From: Planctomycetota bacterium
Lineage (GTDB): Bacteria > Planctomycetota > UBA8742 > UBA2392
Direction of reading: 5' to 3'
Length of the DNA stretch: 64,000 bases
Assembly: GCA_015075515.1 (NCBI GenBank)
Contig: JABTUE010000001.1
Coordinates: 434,001-498,000, forward strand
The notes under the pieces are model-generated. The model was not told the DNA's origin and searched no databases. It saw nothing but the letters and a program-made list of their open reading frames with translations. This document shows, piece by piece, positions 52,107-62,254 of this stretch (position 1 is the first letter of the stretch; each line of letters begins with the position of its first letter). A program made the translations under genes and the position numbers.

Positions 52107-55100
52107 CTACGGGCGGCGCACCAGTTCAATCCGGGCCTGTTCCGACTGCCCGATCTGCTTGACCTGGCGCGTCAGCGGCCCGTACAGCGCCGGCTCGATG
52201 CGCCCCGGCCCCAGCGCCAGCGTGCGGCGGATCACCAGTTCGTCGTTTTCAAGCTCAAATGACAGCGCGTACAGCAATGGCGCCGTCGGATACACAAGAC
52301 CCTGCGGCAGCGCGCCGAAACGCCAGCCCGCGGGCGCAACCACACGGATCTCGTCTCGCTGGTGCAGGTCAAAGTTCAGAACAATCGCGCTGCGCCGCTC
52401 CGCGGTGGAACACAGCGCCGACAGAAGCTGGCCCAGGTTCTCCATCGGCAGCTCCAGTGTCATGCGGTCGGCCCCGACGTCGGCCAGTGACCGCACCGTG
52501 CCCGCAAACCGGCGCACCAGCGGCGTACCCGGCAGATCCAGCCCCGGCGCCGAAAAAGAGTCCAGGTCCAGGCCGCCGTAAAGACCGGCCAGTTCGCGTT
52601 CCAGCCGGCTTTGCATTTCGTCGGCGGGCTGGGTGCGCAAGGCTTCCTTCAGCCCCCAGGCCCGGTCGCCGAAGATGCTGATCGAGCCCTCAATCGCGGC
52701 GTCGCCCTTGGCGTCCAGCCGCAGCGTCGCGCGATTCTCAAACCGGTCGGTGTCGGGCGCCGTGGCCGGCAACTGTTCCAGTGTTACGCGCCCCTGCCGC
52801 CACACCAGCACCGGCGCGCGTGAACGACGGGCCGACAGAAAGCCAAACGGCCGCAGGCGGTCGCCAAGGTCAAGATAGACCGGCTTGCCGTCGTCGCCCG
52901 GCACAACCACCAGAAACAGTGGAAAGTCGTCACGCCGCAGGTACGCGTAATTCAACGCCGGCAGGTCTTCCTCGACCGCGGGCTTGTATTCGGGCGCGTA
53001 GTCGGCGCAGGCAAAGCCCAGCTTGACACCCGCGGCCGTGCATAGCGCGATGAACAGTTCCTGGCGGTCGCCCGCCAGGGCCTTGAGTGACTGGTGCGGG
53101 TGAAAGCCGTCGCCGCGCGTAGTCAACTTGTCATTCACCCATTCGTAGATACGCCGCGCCTTCTGTTCGTCCGTGGCCGCACCGGCACACAGTTCGGCCG
53201 CCTTGTCGCGTACCAGTGCCGTAAGGCGACGGCCGGCGTTCAGGCCTCTTTCGGCGGTCTCGCGGGCCTTGCCGGACATGTCGCGAGGCAGGGTGATCTC
53301 GACCCACGGGATGGTTTCCAGGGGCGAAGGCGCAAACGATTCGTCCTGCGGGTGGGTCGGTCGCCGCACGTCCCAGACGTGAACAGCCATGCCGTCGCGC
53401 GTGGTATTGGCGTAATCACCCGGCTGAAGATTCTGCGACCGGATTTCCAGACGTGTGGCACGCGGCGCTACCAGAACCCAGCGGCTGACGGCAAAGGGTT
53501 CGGCGTGGTGCTGGTCGGCGAAATAGAACCGGTCACCCATCAGCGTGTTCCACGGATTGGCGTCGCCGTGATTGAGCCATGCCAGCTCGATGTAGCAGCC
53601 GACGCGCACGCCCGGAAACTCAAGCTGGTTGCCTGAATAGGTAATGGGCTCCAGCACAGAACCGTCAGGCCCCAGCGTGCGTGCCAGTACGATTTCGCCA
53701 TTGACGCGCTCGCGCCCGCGCTGGTCCACGCCGTCCTGGGTCAGAACCTTGCGCACCTGGTGCACATAACTGCGCGAGCTGCCGTCGGAATAAACAAGCT
53801 GCACCATTTCATCGAGCACCAGCGCGCTGTCGGCGCGCGGGAAATCCTCGGGCTTCACGTCGTGGCGCATCGCCTCTTCCAACGGCAGCGCCCAGGGCGA
53901 CCAGAAGTCTTCGCTTTCGCCGGTCAGGCGTCCCAGTTGCCGCCGGGCACCGTGTTCACCCGGGCTGGCATCCAGCGCGCGCCCTAAAAAACCCGCCGCG
54001 CGCGTGGCGTCACCGTGCTGCAGACAGGCCCGGGCCGCGTCCTGCCAGTACTGTTCGGGGCGGCCCGTGCGCGAGGCCAGCAGTTCAAACACCGCGCAGG
54101 CGTCGTCCAGCCTGCCGCAGGCCAGCAGTGCCGTGGCCAGCCGCCCCTGGGCATAGGGACTGTAAGGGTCCAGCGCCGCCTGCAGCCACGCGGACTTCAG
54201 GGCCTCGTCAGGCTGGCCCGTGCGCAGCAGCGCCGTAACCAGCGATGCCAGCGCGTCACGGTGCGCCGGCACCAACGCCAGCACGTCGCGCTCGGCCGCA
54301 ATCTGGGCACCGGTGTGCCCGCGCAGGTTCCAGTACCGGGCAAGCGCCAGCCGCGGCGGCAGGGCGCGCGGCGCGGCCTTGACCGCCGCGCGCAAGGCAC
54401 CCAGTTGCTCGGCGCGCCAGCCGGCCCGGCCGAATACCTCGGCCCGTGCCAGTTGCACGCGCCAGGCCGGCGCCAGGGACGCAACGCGGGACAGGGCCTC
54501 GTCGGCTTCCTGCCAGCGTTCGTCCCGGGTCATCAGCGCGGCCCTGGCCAGCCACGCCGGTGCCAGGCCTTCGTTTTGTCGCAGCAATTCCGCAATGCCC
54601 GCGGACTCCAGGCGGCGGCGCTCGCTGCCGCTGTGCAGCGGGCTTTCCGACAGCATGGACAGCCACGCCAGGCGCACCAGGGGTTCTTCGGGCGCGGTAT
54701 CCAGCGCCTGCTGGGCATGCTCCATGGCCTGATCCCTCAGCCCGTGCGCGGCATAACCCGCCGCCAGGGCCAGCGCCAGCGCCGCGTTCTGACGGGCCGT
54801 GGCGCCACAGCCAAGGCCCAGCAACGCCAGTTCCGGCGGCACGGGTTCAACGGGACGGCTGGCGCTCGCGTTCAGTTTCAGCACCGTACTGGCAGGCGGG
54901 GCTTCACACACCACGCCTTCGGGTACAGCGCCGTCAGGTGTGCGCAGCCGCAGTGTCAGCGGCGAAGCACTGGCCAGCTTGACCACCAGCAGGTTGCGCC
55001 CGCGGCGCAACTCAACGGTCAGCCACGGCCGGGCGTAGTCGCGGGCGCGGGTATCCATGTTGGCGATCAGTTCGCCGTTCAGCCACAGTTTGCCCGGCCC

Positions 55101-55787
55101 GTTAAAACGCGGTTTCAGCACCACCGTGCGTCCGCCGCCACAGATCAGGTCAAACGCCAGATAGTAGCCGCAACCCATCCAGCGCGACTCGGCGCCCAGG
55201 TCAATTTCGCCGTCCAGGTCATGCACCGGGCCCAGTTTGCGCCACCCCACACGGCCATAGGCGCCGGCGGCCGAACCAGCCATGTCGTGGGCGGCTTCCG
55301 GCGCGAACACGTCGTCGTGGGCCGGCGCGCCGGCTTCGGCAAACGGGCCGATCCATGCCGCGGCCGTCAGACCGGCGCGGCGTCGCGCCACCGCGTGCCA
55401 CAGCGCGTCGGGCGCGTGGTCGCGGGCCAGTTCCAGATACGCGTCGGCAAAGCTGTCGGCATGGACGCCGCAGGCGGCAAAATCAGCGTCGGCGTGGCGT
55501 TGCAGCATGGCGTACAGCGGCGCCTGGTCGCCCAGATCACGGCGGATGTCCATCAGACGCTGCAGCGCCAGCCAGGCTTCGGCCGAAGCCGGCCTTGGGT
55601 TGATCACATCACGGATCAGCGCGCCGGCAAAGGTGTCCAGATCGTGGGCCTTGAGATGGTCATTGAGGTAAATGGTTTCCAGGGCGGCAAAGTCCTGGGC
55701 ACGGGCCTGCGCTGCCAGGCAAAACGCCAGTGCCAGTGCCGCCAGCGGTGCAGCGCGAAACGTTCTGTGGCGGGCAGGCGTGTTCAT
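52107..55787 (-). CDS. Secreted TPR/DUF3857/transglutaminase-fold protein, catalytic residues missing
   Basis: The 1226-residue exported protein has a signal peptide (APLAALALAFCLAAQARAQ). A beta domain with YYLAFDLICGGGRTVVLKPRF and GKLWLNGELIANMD resembles PA14-like modules. TPR-like helices follow (about 310-620), then a DUF3857 domain (SSRSYVHQVRKVLTQDGVDQ) and a transglutaminase-fold domain. Where active relatives have GDCKDK it has GDRQEL (near 53056-53073), and the catalytic His is also absent, while the LDLGDR Asp stays. It is therefore likely a binding or partner protein. Its start is 2 bp after the stop of the larger paralogue, so the two are made together. Confidence 0.88.
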   Translation of the reverse strand: MNTPARHRTFRAAPLAALALAFCLAAQARAQDFAALETIYLNDHLKAHDLDTFAGALIRDVINPRPASAEAWLALQRLMDIRRDLGDQAPLYAMLQRHADADFAACGVHADSFADAYLELARDHAPDALWHAVARRRAGLTAAAWIGPFAEAGAPAHDDVFAPEAAHDMAGSAAGAYGRVGWRKLGPVHDLDGEIDLGAESRWMGCGYYLAFDLICGGGRTVVLKPRFNGPGKLWLNGELIANMDTRARDYARPWLTVELRRGRNLLVVKLASASPLTLRLRTPDGAVPEGVVCEAPPASTVLKLNASASRPVEPVPPELALLGLGCGATARQNAALALALAAGYAAHGLRDQAMEHAQQALDTAPEEPLVRLAWLSMLSESPLHSGSERRRLESAGIAELLRQNEGLAPAWLARAALMTRDERWQEADEALSRVASLAPAWRVQLARAEVFGRAGWRAEQLGALRAAVKAAPRALPPRLALARYWNLRGHTGAQIAAERDVLALVPAHRDALASLVTALLRTGQPDEALKSAWLQAALDPYSPYAQGRLATALLACGRLDDACAVFELLASRTGRPEQYWQDAARACLQHGDATRAAGFLGRALDASPGEHGARRQLGRLTGESEDFWSPWALPLEEAMRHDVKPEDFPRADSALVLDEMVQLVYSDGSSRSYVHQVRKVLTQDGVDQRGRERVNGEIVLARTLGPDGSVLEPITYSGNQLEFPGVRVGCYIELAWLNHGDANPWNTLMGDRFYFADQHHAEPFAVSRWVLVAPRATRLEIRSQNLQPGDYANTTRDGMAVHVWDVRRPTHPQDESFAPSPLETIPWVEITLPRDMSGKARETAERGLNAGRRLTALVRDKAAELCAGAATDEQKARRIYEWVNDKLTTRGDGFHPHQSLKALAGDRQELFIALCTAAGVKLGFACADYAPEYKPAVEEDLPALNYAYLRRDDFPLFLVVVPGDDGKPVYLDLGDRLRPFGFLSARRSRAPVLVWRQGRVTLEQLPATAPDTDRFENRATLRLDAKGDAAIEGSISIFGDRAWGLKEALRTQPADEMQSRLERELAGLYGGLDLDSFSAPGLDLPGTPLVRRFAGTVRSLADVGADRMTLELPMENLGQLLSALCSTAERRSAIVLNFDLHQRDEIRVVAPAGWRFGALPQGLVYPTAPLLYALSFELENDELVIRRTLALGPGRIEPALYGPLTRQVKQIGQSEQARIELVRRP

Positions 55788-55789
55788 GG

Positions 55790-58700
55790 CTAGCGTTCCC
55801 TGGCCAGGCGGATGGTCGCGTTCTCGGCATTGTCAAAATCCAGCAGCGCGCGGCGCCATGCCACGTATTCGCCCGCCGGAATCACGCCGCCCAGCATGGC
55901 GTAGCTGCGCCGGATCACCAGCCGGTCTTTTTCCGTCACAGCCTCCACCAGCAGGCGGGTGTACGGCGTTGTCGCGGCAAACCGGCGCGGCAGTTCGCGT
56001 GGGCTGGTGCCCTGAGGCAGGGTAAACGTCCATGTGGAGCTGCGCGTATAGGGCGGCGGCAGAACCATGTCGGTACGGCGGGCTGTCAGCGCCGCGAACT
56101 GGGTGCGGCCCCACTGGCGCGGGTTCAGCGCCAGCTTGAAACTGCGTTCATTGTCTTTGGCGGTTACCGCGCCGGGCAATGTAACCGTAAAGCTCAACCA
56201 CGCCGGGGCATGGATGTCACCCAGGTTGCTTGCGGTGATGTCACTGACCGTGGCACCGGGAAAATAATCGGCCCATTCGCGCTCAAGCTGGCGCTTGCGG
56301 TCGCCCTCGCGCTGGTAGCCCGCGCGCAGGCCCGCCGCGGAATCACCCCGCCCGGTGCGCATGACCTTGAGCCTGAGCCCCCCGCCGTCCAGAAACTCGA
56401 CATCCACGGCGTCGTGCAGCGTGTCGCTTTCGGCACCGGGGATAGGCACGCGCATCACCACGCCGCCCTCGGGCTTTACCGCAATCACGCTGGCGCCCGC
56501 GTCGCCGGCGGGCAGTTCGTCCATGCCGTTATAGGTTGTCGTGCCGTCCAGAAACTGCCCGCTGCCGTCGGCATACTCCACATAGGCAATCGCGTGGTTG
56601 AAGTGGTGCGGCATGGGCAGCGTGATGTCTTCCTGGCCGCGCAGCAGTTCCAGGTTGATAATCACCGGGTAAGCCTTGACGCCGGCAAGACCCAGCATGG
56701 CGCACATGAGAATCGCCTTGTCCTTGCAGTCGCCGATACAGCGCGCAAATACCGCGCCGGCCGAAAACGGCTTGTAGCCGTGCACGCCGAAATGCCAGTC
56801 GGCGTTGTAGCGCACGGCGGTAACCACCCACTGGTAGATGGCGCGAACTTTTTCCTTTTCTGTAACAGCACCGGCGGTCAATTCACGCACCTTGGCGGCC
56901 ATTTCGGGCGTGGTTTCCAACTGCTTGCGGATCAGGTTGTGGTACCAGCGGCCGAAGTCCTGCCACGAGCGATAGGTGCTGATCTGAACCGTCGGCGAGC
57001 GCTGATGGGCCTGCGGTGCCAGCGGTTCGTCGTGCAGCTTGTCCAGATCGCGCGCCGTGTACGACCACACACTCTGGCCATGAGCCTGCCCCGCCTGGCG
57101 CGCCGGCGCTCCGCCGGTGGTGTAGTCGAAAAACTCGCGGCCCGGCGGCAGCACATACACCACGCGCGTGAATGCCACCGGCACAAAATCCGCCAGTACG
57201 GCAATGTCGCCGAAAAAGTCGCCAAAGAAGCTCTGTTCGGTGTCGGTGACCCGAAAGCGCGTGTGCACCACGTCGCCGACTGCAAGGTCGCCGAAGCTGG
57301 CGCCGAAACTGGAACGCCGCCCGTCCTCGACACTGCCGTCGGCGCGCCACAGGCGGGCCTCGACACAACGCGACTGCTGGCCCGACCAGGCCGGCGCGCG
57401 CCAGGTTTGCAGGGCGTCGCGCCCGTCATCGTTCAGAACGCGGCGGGCCTCCTGGGTGTAGACGCTGGTGGTGCCGTCTTCGTTCACCACCGTGATGCGG
57501 TCGCGGTACAGCACCAGCCAGGGCGAATCACCTGCCGGGGGCGTCTTCAGCGCCGCGCGAATGACGGGGGTGATGTCTTCCTGCAGTGCGGCCTCAAAGC
57601 GCGGGCGCTCGCGATCCCAGAACTCAATGTAACGCAGTACGTCTTCGCGGTTGGGGTTGGCATCGAGTGCCTGGCGGAAGTACGCCAGCGACCGCGCGCG
57701 CAGCGCCGGGGCCTGCTCGGGCGCGGCTTCGTCGGCCCACAGCGCCAGGGTTTCCCCGGCACGCGCCAACAGGCCGTCGTCGCGCGGGGCAATCGCCAGG
57801 GCGGCCTCGGTTTCCCTGAGGGCTTCTTCGTACAGACCGCGCGCGGCCAGCAGTTCGGCAAGCTGGGCCATGCAGTGGATGTGCAGCGGCTCCAGTGCCC
57901 GTGTCTGGTCGGCCAGTTTGCGCGCGGTCTCAAGGTCGCCGCGGGCCACGGCGCGGTCCATCAGCCGGTCGCGCGCATAGCCGTCGTCAAAATTGGTGGC
58001 CAGGGCCTTGGTGAACAGGCGGTTGCTGGCGGCGTAGTCTTCGCGCAGGCCGGCGTAGTAGGCCGCAAACCGCAGAACCTGCGGGTGCTCCGGCTGTTCC
58101 CGCCGCAGTTCGGCCAGTTCGCGCTCGACCTCTGTGTTCAGACCCTTCATCTGAAGCACGCGGGCAGCAAACACCCGCGCCTCAACCCAGCGCGGGGCCA
58201 GCCTGGCCGCCATCGCGGCGTAGTGGTCGGCCTGGGCCGGATTGGTGAATGTGCCGGTGTAGTACTGGGCCAGTTCCAGCGCCGCGCGGGCGGCGCCCGG
58301 TTCAAGTGCAAGGCATTGGGCCAGCAGTTCGCGCCGGCGGTTTTCCTCGCGCCCGGCGGCAACGCGCGCGGCGCTGCGGTTGGCCCAGGCGGCAATGTAG
58401 TGCAGCACGGCGCGCTCGGTCTTAAGAGCTGCGCGTTCGGCTTCGCCGGCGGATGCATAACGCGACTCGTAGTCTTTCAGCACGTCGGCCATGGTCAGGC
58501 GCACAAAGGCCGTGACGCGGTCGCGCACCGGATGCAGCAGTTCGGAAAGCACCTGCTGCAGCGGCGAGGGCGGTACATGGTCGGGATTTTCGGCCAGGTC
58601 TATGCGGCGGGCGCGGGGTTTGGCCGCGGCCAGAACAGCCGCCAGTTCGGCGGTGTCGGCCGGCAGTTTCGGCCTGGGGCCGGCGCCAAGCCGCAGGCTG

Positions 58701-59587
58701 ACCTTCCATTCTTCTTCGCCGTTGCCCAGCTTGACCAGCAGCACGTTCCAGCCCGGCGCCAGATGGATGAAGTCGCGACTCTGGTCGAACAGCAGCGGGC
58801 GTTCAACATCGTCTTCCAGTGCCATCGGACCGGCGGCTGACGGCGCTGGTATGCGTGATCCGAACTCGTCGGTACTGTAGGTAAACGGCTGCCATGCCCG
58901 GATCGGGCCGTCCGATGCCGCGTACAGTTCCACCTGTTCTTCACGGTCACTGTGAACGGCCGTCATCAGAAAAGCCGCCGCTTCCTTGTTGGGCCGCAGC
59001 ATGGCGCCCACATGGATCACGCCGTCGGGCGCAGTCGCGGGCACGGGGCGCCAGGTGACTTTCTGGCCGTCCTTGCCGGTATAGACGGCATCCAGCCGCA
59101 GGTCGTGTTCAGGTTCCAGTTCGTCCTCAAAACCCTGGCCGCGTTCGTTGGAAAAAGGTCCGGCAATCCACCAGCGATCCAGCACGCGCAACTGTCGCGC
59201 CTCGGATTTTACGGCTGCCAGGTTGCCCAGTTTGCGCAGCCGCGTCATGCGGTGCCAGCGCAGCACGGCCCAGTTGCCCTGGGCCTCCAGCGCCGCGGCC
59301 AGATCACGGGCATGGGCCTCGTGCCATCCCAGTTCGTCGGCGCAGCGGGCCTGGAGGGCCGCCACCACTGTCAGGTCGTCCAGCGCGCCGGGTGTGGTCA
59401 AAAGGTCCTGGGCCCGGGCATAGCAGGTGGCGTGGTCACCGCGGATCCAGGCCTGCCACAGGGCAAGCTCGGCCCGCGAAAGCAGCAGCGGCTGAACTTC
59501 GGGCGCGTCCTGGGCCGGCGCCGCGCCCGGCGTGAAGGCCGCCAGAACCAGCGTTGCGGCCAGGCACAGCAGGGAAATGCGTTTCAT
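55790..59587 (-). CDS. Secreted TPR/DUF3857/transglutaminase protein, active-site intact
   Basis: The 1265-residue protein has a signal peptide (ISLLCLAATLVLAAFTPGAAPAQ), a beta domain with WWIAGPFSNERGQGF, TPR-like helices (about 380-700), then DUF3857 (TSVYTQEARRVLNDDGRDAL) and a transglutaminase core with Cys in GDCKDKAILM, His in HHFNHAIAYVEY and Asp in FLDGTT. A C-terminal beta domain ends the chain. Transglutaminase-like proteases of this type cleave or crosslink peptides in the envelope; the substrate is unknown. ATG 59587 starts the signal peptide; ATG 59599 is an alternative. It is the first gene of a pair with a catalytically altered paralogue. Confidence 0.9.
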   Translation of the reverse strand: MKRISLLCLAATLVLAAFTPGAAPAQDAPEVQPLLLSRAELALWQAWIRGDHATCYARAQDLLTTPGALDDLTVVAALQARCADELGWHEAHARDLAAALEAQGNWAVLRWHRMTRLRKLGNLAAVKSEARQLRVLDRWWIAGPFSNERGQGFEDELEPEHDLRLDAVYTGKDGQKVTWRPVPATAPDGVIHVGAMLRPNKEAAAFLMTAVHSDREEQVELYAASDGPIRAWQPFTYSTDEFGSRIPAPSAAGPMALEDDVERPLLFDQSRDFIHLAPGWNVLLVKLGNGEEEWKVSLRLGAGPRPKLPADTAELAAVLAAAKPRARRIDLAENPDHVPPSPLQQVLSELLHPVRDRVTAFVRLTMADVLKDYESRYASAGEAERAALKTERAVLHYIAAWANRSAARVAAGREENRRRELLAQCLALEPGAARAALELAQYYTGTFTNPAQADHYAAMAARLAPRWVEARVFAARVLQMKGLNTEVERELAELRREQPEHPQVLRFAAYYAGLREDYAASNRLFTKALATNFDDGYARDRLMDRAVARGDLETARKLADQTRALEPLHIHCMAQLAELLAARGLYEEALRETEAALAIAPRDDGLLARAGETLALWADEAAPEQAPALRARSLAYFRQALDANPNREDVLRYIEFWDRERPRFEAALQEDITPVIRAALKTPPAGDSPWLVLYRDRITVVNEDGTTSVYTQEARRVLNDDGRDALQTWRAPAWSGQQSRCVEARLWRADGSVEDGRRSSFGASFGDLAVGDVVHTRFRVTDTEQSFFGDFFGDIAVLADFVPVAFTRVVYVLPPGREFFDYTTGGAPARQAGQAHGQSVWSYTARDLDKLHDEPLAPQAHQRSPTVQISTYRSWQDFGRWYHNLIRKQLETTPEMAAKVRELTAGAVTEKEKVRAIYQWVVTAVRYNADWHFGVHGYKPFSAGAVFARCIGDCKDKAILMCAMLGLAGVKAYPVIINLELLRGQEDITLPMPHHFNHAIAYVEYADGSGQFLDGTTTYNGMDELPAGDAGASVIAVKPEGGVVMRVPIPGAESDTLHDAVDVEFLDGGGLRLKVMRTGRGDSAAGLRAGYQREGDRKRQLEREWADYFPGATVSDITASNLGDIHAPAWLSFTVTLPGAVTAKDNERSFKLALNPRQWGRTQFAALTARRTDMVLPPPYTRSSTWTFTLPQGTSPRELPRRFAATTPYTRLLVEAVTEKDRLVIRRSYAMLGGVIPAGEYVAWRRALLDFDNAENATIRLARER

Positions 59588-59671
59588 GGCCCAAAGCATA
59601 CGTTGGTCGCGCCGGCGCCGGGGTGGATTTCCGGGCGTTTCGCGGCACGGCCCCCGGCCTATACTCGGGCC

Positions 59672-60445
59672 ATGCTGTTTGACACGCACTGTCACATCAA
59701 CTTTGACGACTACGCGGCGGACCGCGATGCCATGCTGGCCCGCGCGCGGGAGATGGGCGTGTCGCAACTCGTCTGCATCGGCATGCTGCCCCCCGGCGGG
59801 CGTGAAGCCCTGGCACTCGCGCGGGCCAACCCCGGCTTTGTCTACGCCAGCGTCGGATGCCACCCCTACGATGCGGTTCACTACAACGCGCAGGTTGAAG
59901 CCGAGTTCCGCGCGCTGTTGCGCGAGCCCGAAGTGGTGCTGCTGGGTGAAATGGGCCTGGACACCGTGAAATCGCCGTCTCCCCTGCCCGCCCAGGAAGC
60001 AGCCTTTGAGCAGCAGTTGCAGCTTGCCGGCGAGACCGGCAAGCCGGTGTGCATCCACAGCCGCGAGGCCTTTGCCATCTGCGAACGCGTGATCCGGCGC
60101 GTGCACCCGCGCGGCTGGAAGGGTTTTGCCCACTGCTTCAGTGACGGGCCGCAGGAGGCCCTGGCCTGGAAAGAACTTGGCTTCAAGGTGAGCTTTGCCG
60201 GGCAGATTACATTCAAGAACAAGTCCTGTGACCCGATCCGGGCGGCGGCGGCGGCGCTTACCCCCGAAGACGTGGTGATTGAAACCGACGCGCCGTTTCT
60301 GGCCCCGCAGGCCCGGCGCGGCCGGCGCAACGAACCAGGCTTTGTCCGCCACACCGCCGAGAAGCTGGCCGAAATCTGGGGCTTGGGCGTCGAAGAAGTC
60401 GCCCGCCGCACCACAGCCACGGCCCGGGCGGTATTGGGTCTGTAA
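59672..60445 (+). CDS. tatD: TatD-family metal-dependent DNase
   Basis: The 257-residue hydrolase has the TatD metal ligands in order: FDTHCHINFDD (HxH), GEMGLD, CIHSREA, HCFSDG and IETDAPFLAPQ. Family members act as 3'-5' exonucleases or D-aminoacyl deacylases. Length is standard. The ATG at 59672 begins the core directly; the long open frame upstream is antisense to the transglutaminase gene. The KBL-like gene follows after 61 bp. Confidence 0.93.
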   Translation: MLFDTHCHINFDDYAADRDAMLARAREMGVSQLVCIGMLPPGGREALALARANPGFVYASVGCHPYDAVHYNAQVEAEFRALLREPEVVLLGEMGLDTVKSPSPLPAQEAAFEQQLQLAGETGKPVCIHSREAFAICERVIRRVHPRGWKGFAHCFSDGPQEALAWKELGFKVSFAGQITFKNKSCDPIRAAAAALTPEDVVIETDAPFLAPQARRGRRNEPGFVRHTAEKLAEIWGLGVEEVARRTTATARAVLGL

Positions 60446-60506
60446 CCCGCTTGCCAAGGCAGCCCCGCAAAGCCTAAAACCTCGCGTTCCCGCACCGGAG
60501 TCCGCC

Positions 60507-61703
60507 GTGGCCCACAACCTGAACCAGTGGTGTTCCGCTGAAATTGAAGCTCTCAAGGCACGTTCGCTGTTTCACATGCCCAAGGTTCATTCCACAGCCG
60601 TGGGCGCGCGCGTGACCATCGAGGGCAGGCGCGTGATCCAGCTTTCGAACAACAGTTATCTGGGCCTGAGCACGCACCCCAGGGTGGTCGAGGCCGCCAG
60701 GCGCGCCCTGGAAAAGTACGGCGTGGGCACCGGCGCGGTGCGGCCGATCAGCGGCACGATGGATCTGCACGTCGAGTGCGAAGAGAAAATCGCAAAGTTC
60801 AAGGGCACGGAAAGCGCCCTGCTGTTTCAAAGCGGCTTTACGGCGAATGTGGGCGTGGTCAGCACACTGGCCGTCGAGGGCGACCACATCATCAGCGACG
60901 AACTGAACCACGCCAGCATCATTGACGGCGCGCGCCTGAGCAAAGCCACCCGCGCCGTATATCGCCACAAGGACCACGCGCACCTGGAGGAACTGCTGAA
61001 GGAAGCCCGCGGGCCCAAGGCAATCAAGGGCAAGATTCTGGTGGTTACTGACGGCGTGTTTTCCATGGACGGCGACGTGGCCGACCTGCCCGCCGTGCTG
61101 GCCCTGTGCGAGAAGTACGACGCGATTCCGATGGTGGACGACGCCCACGCCACCGGCGTGATGGGCGAAAAAGGCCGCGGCACGGCCTTTGCCCAGCATG
61201 TGCACGAACGCTGGACGCTGACCGTGGGCACGCTCAGCAAGGCCATTCCGGTCGTGGGCGGCTACTTCGCGGGCCCCAGGGTCGTCAAGGAATACCTGAT
61301 TGCCAAGGCGCGCCCGTTTCTGTTCAGCGCCAGCGCGCCGCCGATGGTGGTGGCGGCCGTCAGCGCATGCGTGGACGTGATGGAAACCGAGCCCCAGCAC
61401 CATGCACGCCTTTGGGAGAACACAAAGTTCTTCAAAGACGGGCTGAAGGCCTTGGGGTTCAACACCGGCAACAGTGTCACACCGGTGACGCCGGTGATTG
61501 TGGGCGAGGGCGCCAAGGCCGCAAAGTTCAGCGACATGCTGCTGCAGAACGGCGTGTACGCCCAGGGCATTTACTTTCCAATGGTGGCCGAAAAGCTTTC
61601 GCGCGTGCGCACGATTGTCAGTGCCGCCCACACACGCGACGACCTGCAGGAAGCACTGGATGTATTCAGGAAGTGCGGCAAGGAACTGGGGTTGATCTAT
61701 TGA
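60507..61703 (+). CDS. Alpha-oxoamine synthase (glycine C-acetyltransferase-like)
   Basis: The 398-residue PLP enzyme belongs to the KBL/BioF/SPT group. It has NNSYLGLSTHPRVVEAA, TGAVRPISGTMDLHVECEE, the cofactor Asp in VDDAHATGVMG and the PLP lysine in VGTLSKAIPVVGGY. Sequence character is closest to 2-amino-3-ketobutyrate CoA ligase, but bioF- or serine-palmitoyltransferase-like roles cannot be excluded, and no tdh, bio or sphingolipid gene is beside it. A GTG at 60507 has CCGGAG 6 bp upstream; the upstream frame lies inside tatD. A strong terminator follows the stop at once. Confidence 0.88.
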   Translation: MAHNLNQWCSAEIEALKARSLFHMPKVHSTAVGARVTIEGRRVIQLSNNSYLGLSTHPRVVEAARRALEKYGVGTGAVRPISGTMDLHVECEEKIAKFKGTESALLFQSGFTANVGVVSTLAVEGDHIISDELNHASIIDGARLSKATRAVYRHKDHAHLEELLKEARGPKAIKGKILVVTDGVFSMDGDVADLPAVLALCEKYDAIPMVDDAHATGVMGEKGRGTAFAQHVHERWTLTVGTLSKAIPVVGGYFAGPRVVKEYLIAKARPFLFSASAPPMVVAAVSACVDVMETEPQHHARLWENTKFFKDGLKALGFNTGNSVTPVTPVIVGEGAKAAKFSDMLLQNGVYAQGIYFPMVAEKLSRVRTIVSAAHTRDDLQEALDVFRKCGKELGLIY

Positions 61704-61741
61704 CCCCGGCAAAAGCCCGTAAAGCCTGGCTTTTGCCGGGG
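61704..61741 (+). terminator. Terminator after the alpha-oxoamine synthase gene
   Basis: CCCCGGCAAAAGCC and GGCTTTTGCCGGGG form a perfect 14-bp stem with a 10-base loop, starting on the base after the stop codon. The run of A and T inside the stem is unusual, and no T tail follows, yet the position and strength make termination likely. Confidence 0.75.
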
Positions 61742-61807
61742 GCCCCGCGCAAGCGTTGTGGCACAAGCTGCTTTACATGTTTCTGCCGAGGTCAGTAAAA
61801 CCCTGGC

Positions 61808-62218
61808 CTATCCCACCATGACCAGCGCCTGGCTGGGCGCGATCTGCTGGCCGGCCGGAACGTTGGGGTTGCTGCCGTTCTGGCCCACCATGCTGGTCAG
61901 GTGACAGGCCGGCTTGCCGGCAAATTTCACCTTCATGCTGCCCATCTTGAATGTGGCCGGCCCCATGTTCATGCCTGACATGACACCGCCGTTGACGCCG
62001 GCCTCGTCGCCGTTGGACATGGGGATCATGCTGTTCTGGACGATGGCGGGCATGTTGGAAAGCTTGACGGTCATGGCGCAGGTGCCGGCGTTGGCCGTGG
62101 CGCACTGGGCGATGTTCGGAAACGGTGTGGGCACGGGCGGGGCCGGCGGCGCCGGAACCAGACACACGTCGGGCATGCCCATGCACATGCCGCCGGCGGT
62201 ACAGGATGCTGGAAACAT
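61808..62218 (-). CDS. DUF4150 (PAAR-like) spike protein
   Basis: The 136-residue protein is rich in Met, Pro and Gly. It contains MCMGMPDVCLVPAPPAPPVPTPFPN, then MPAIVQNSMIPMSNGDEAG and GPATFKMGSMKVKFAGKPACHLTSM, the PAAR-like DUF4150 pattern. These cap the VgrG spike of type VI secretion systems or related injection machines. AAGGAG precedes ATG 62218. A DUF3540 gene lies 36 bp upstream in the same direction and a pentapeptide gene before that, the usual order. No effector is fused to it and the gene downstream is unrelated. Confidence 0.88.
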   Translation of the reverse strand: MFPASCTAGGMCMGMPDVCLVPAPPAPPVPTPFPNIAQCATANAGTCAMTVKLSNMPAIVQNSMIPMSNGDEAGVNGGVMSGMNMGPATFKMGSMKVKFAGKPACHLTSMVGQNGSNPNVPAGQQIAPSQALVMVG

Positions 62219-62254
62219 GGCGTTCTCCTTCTGTCGGTTGCCGTGAGCGGTGTC

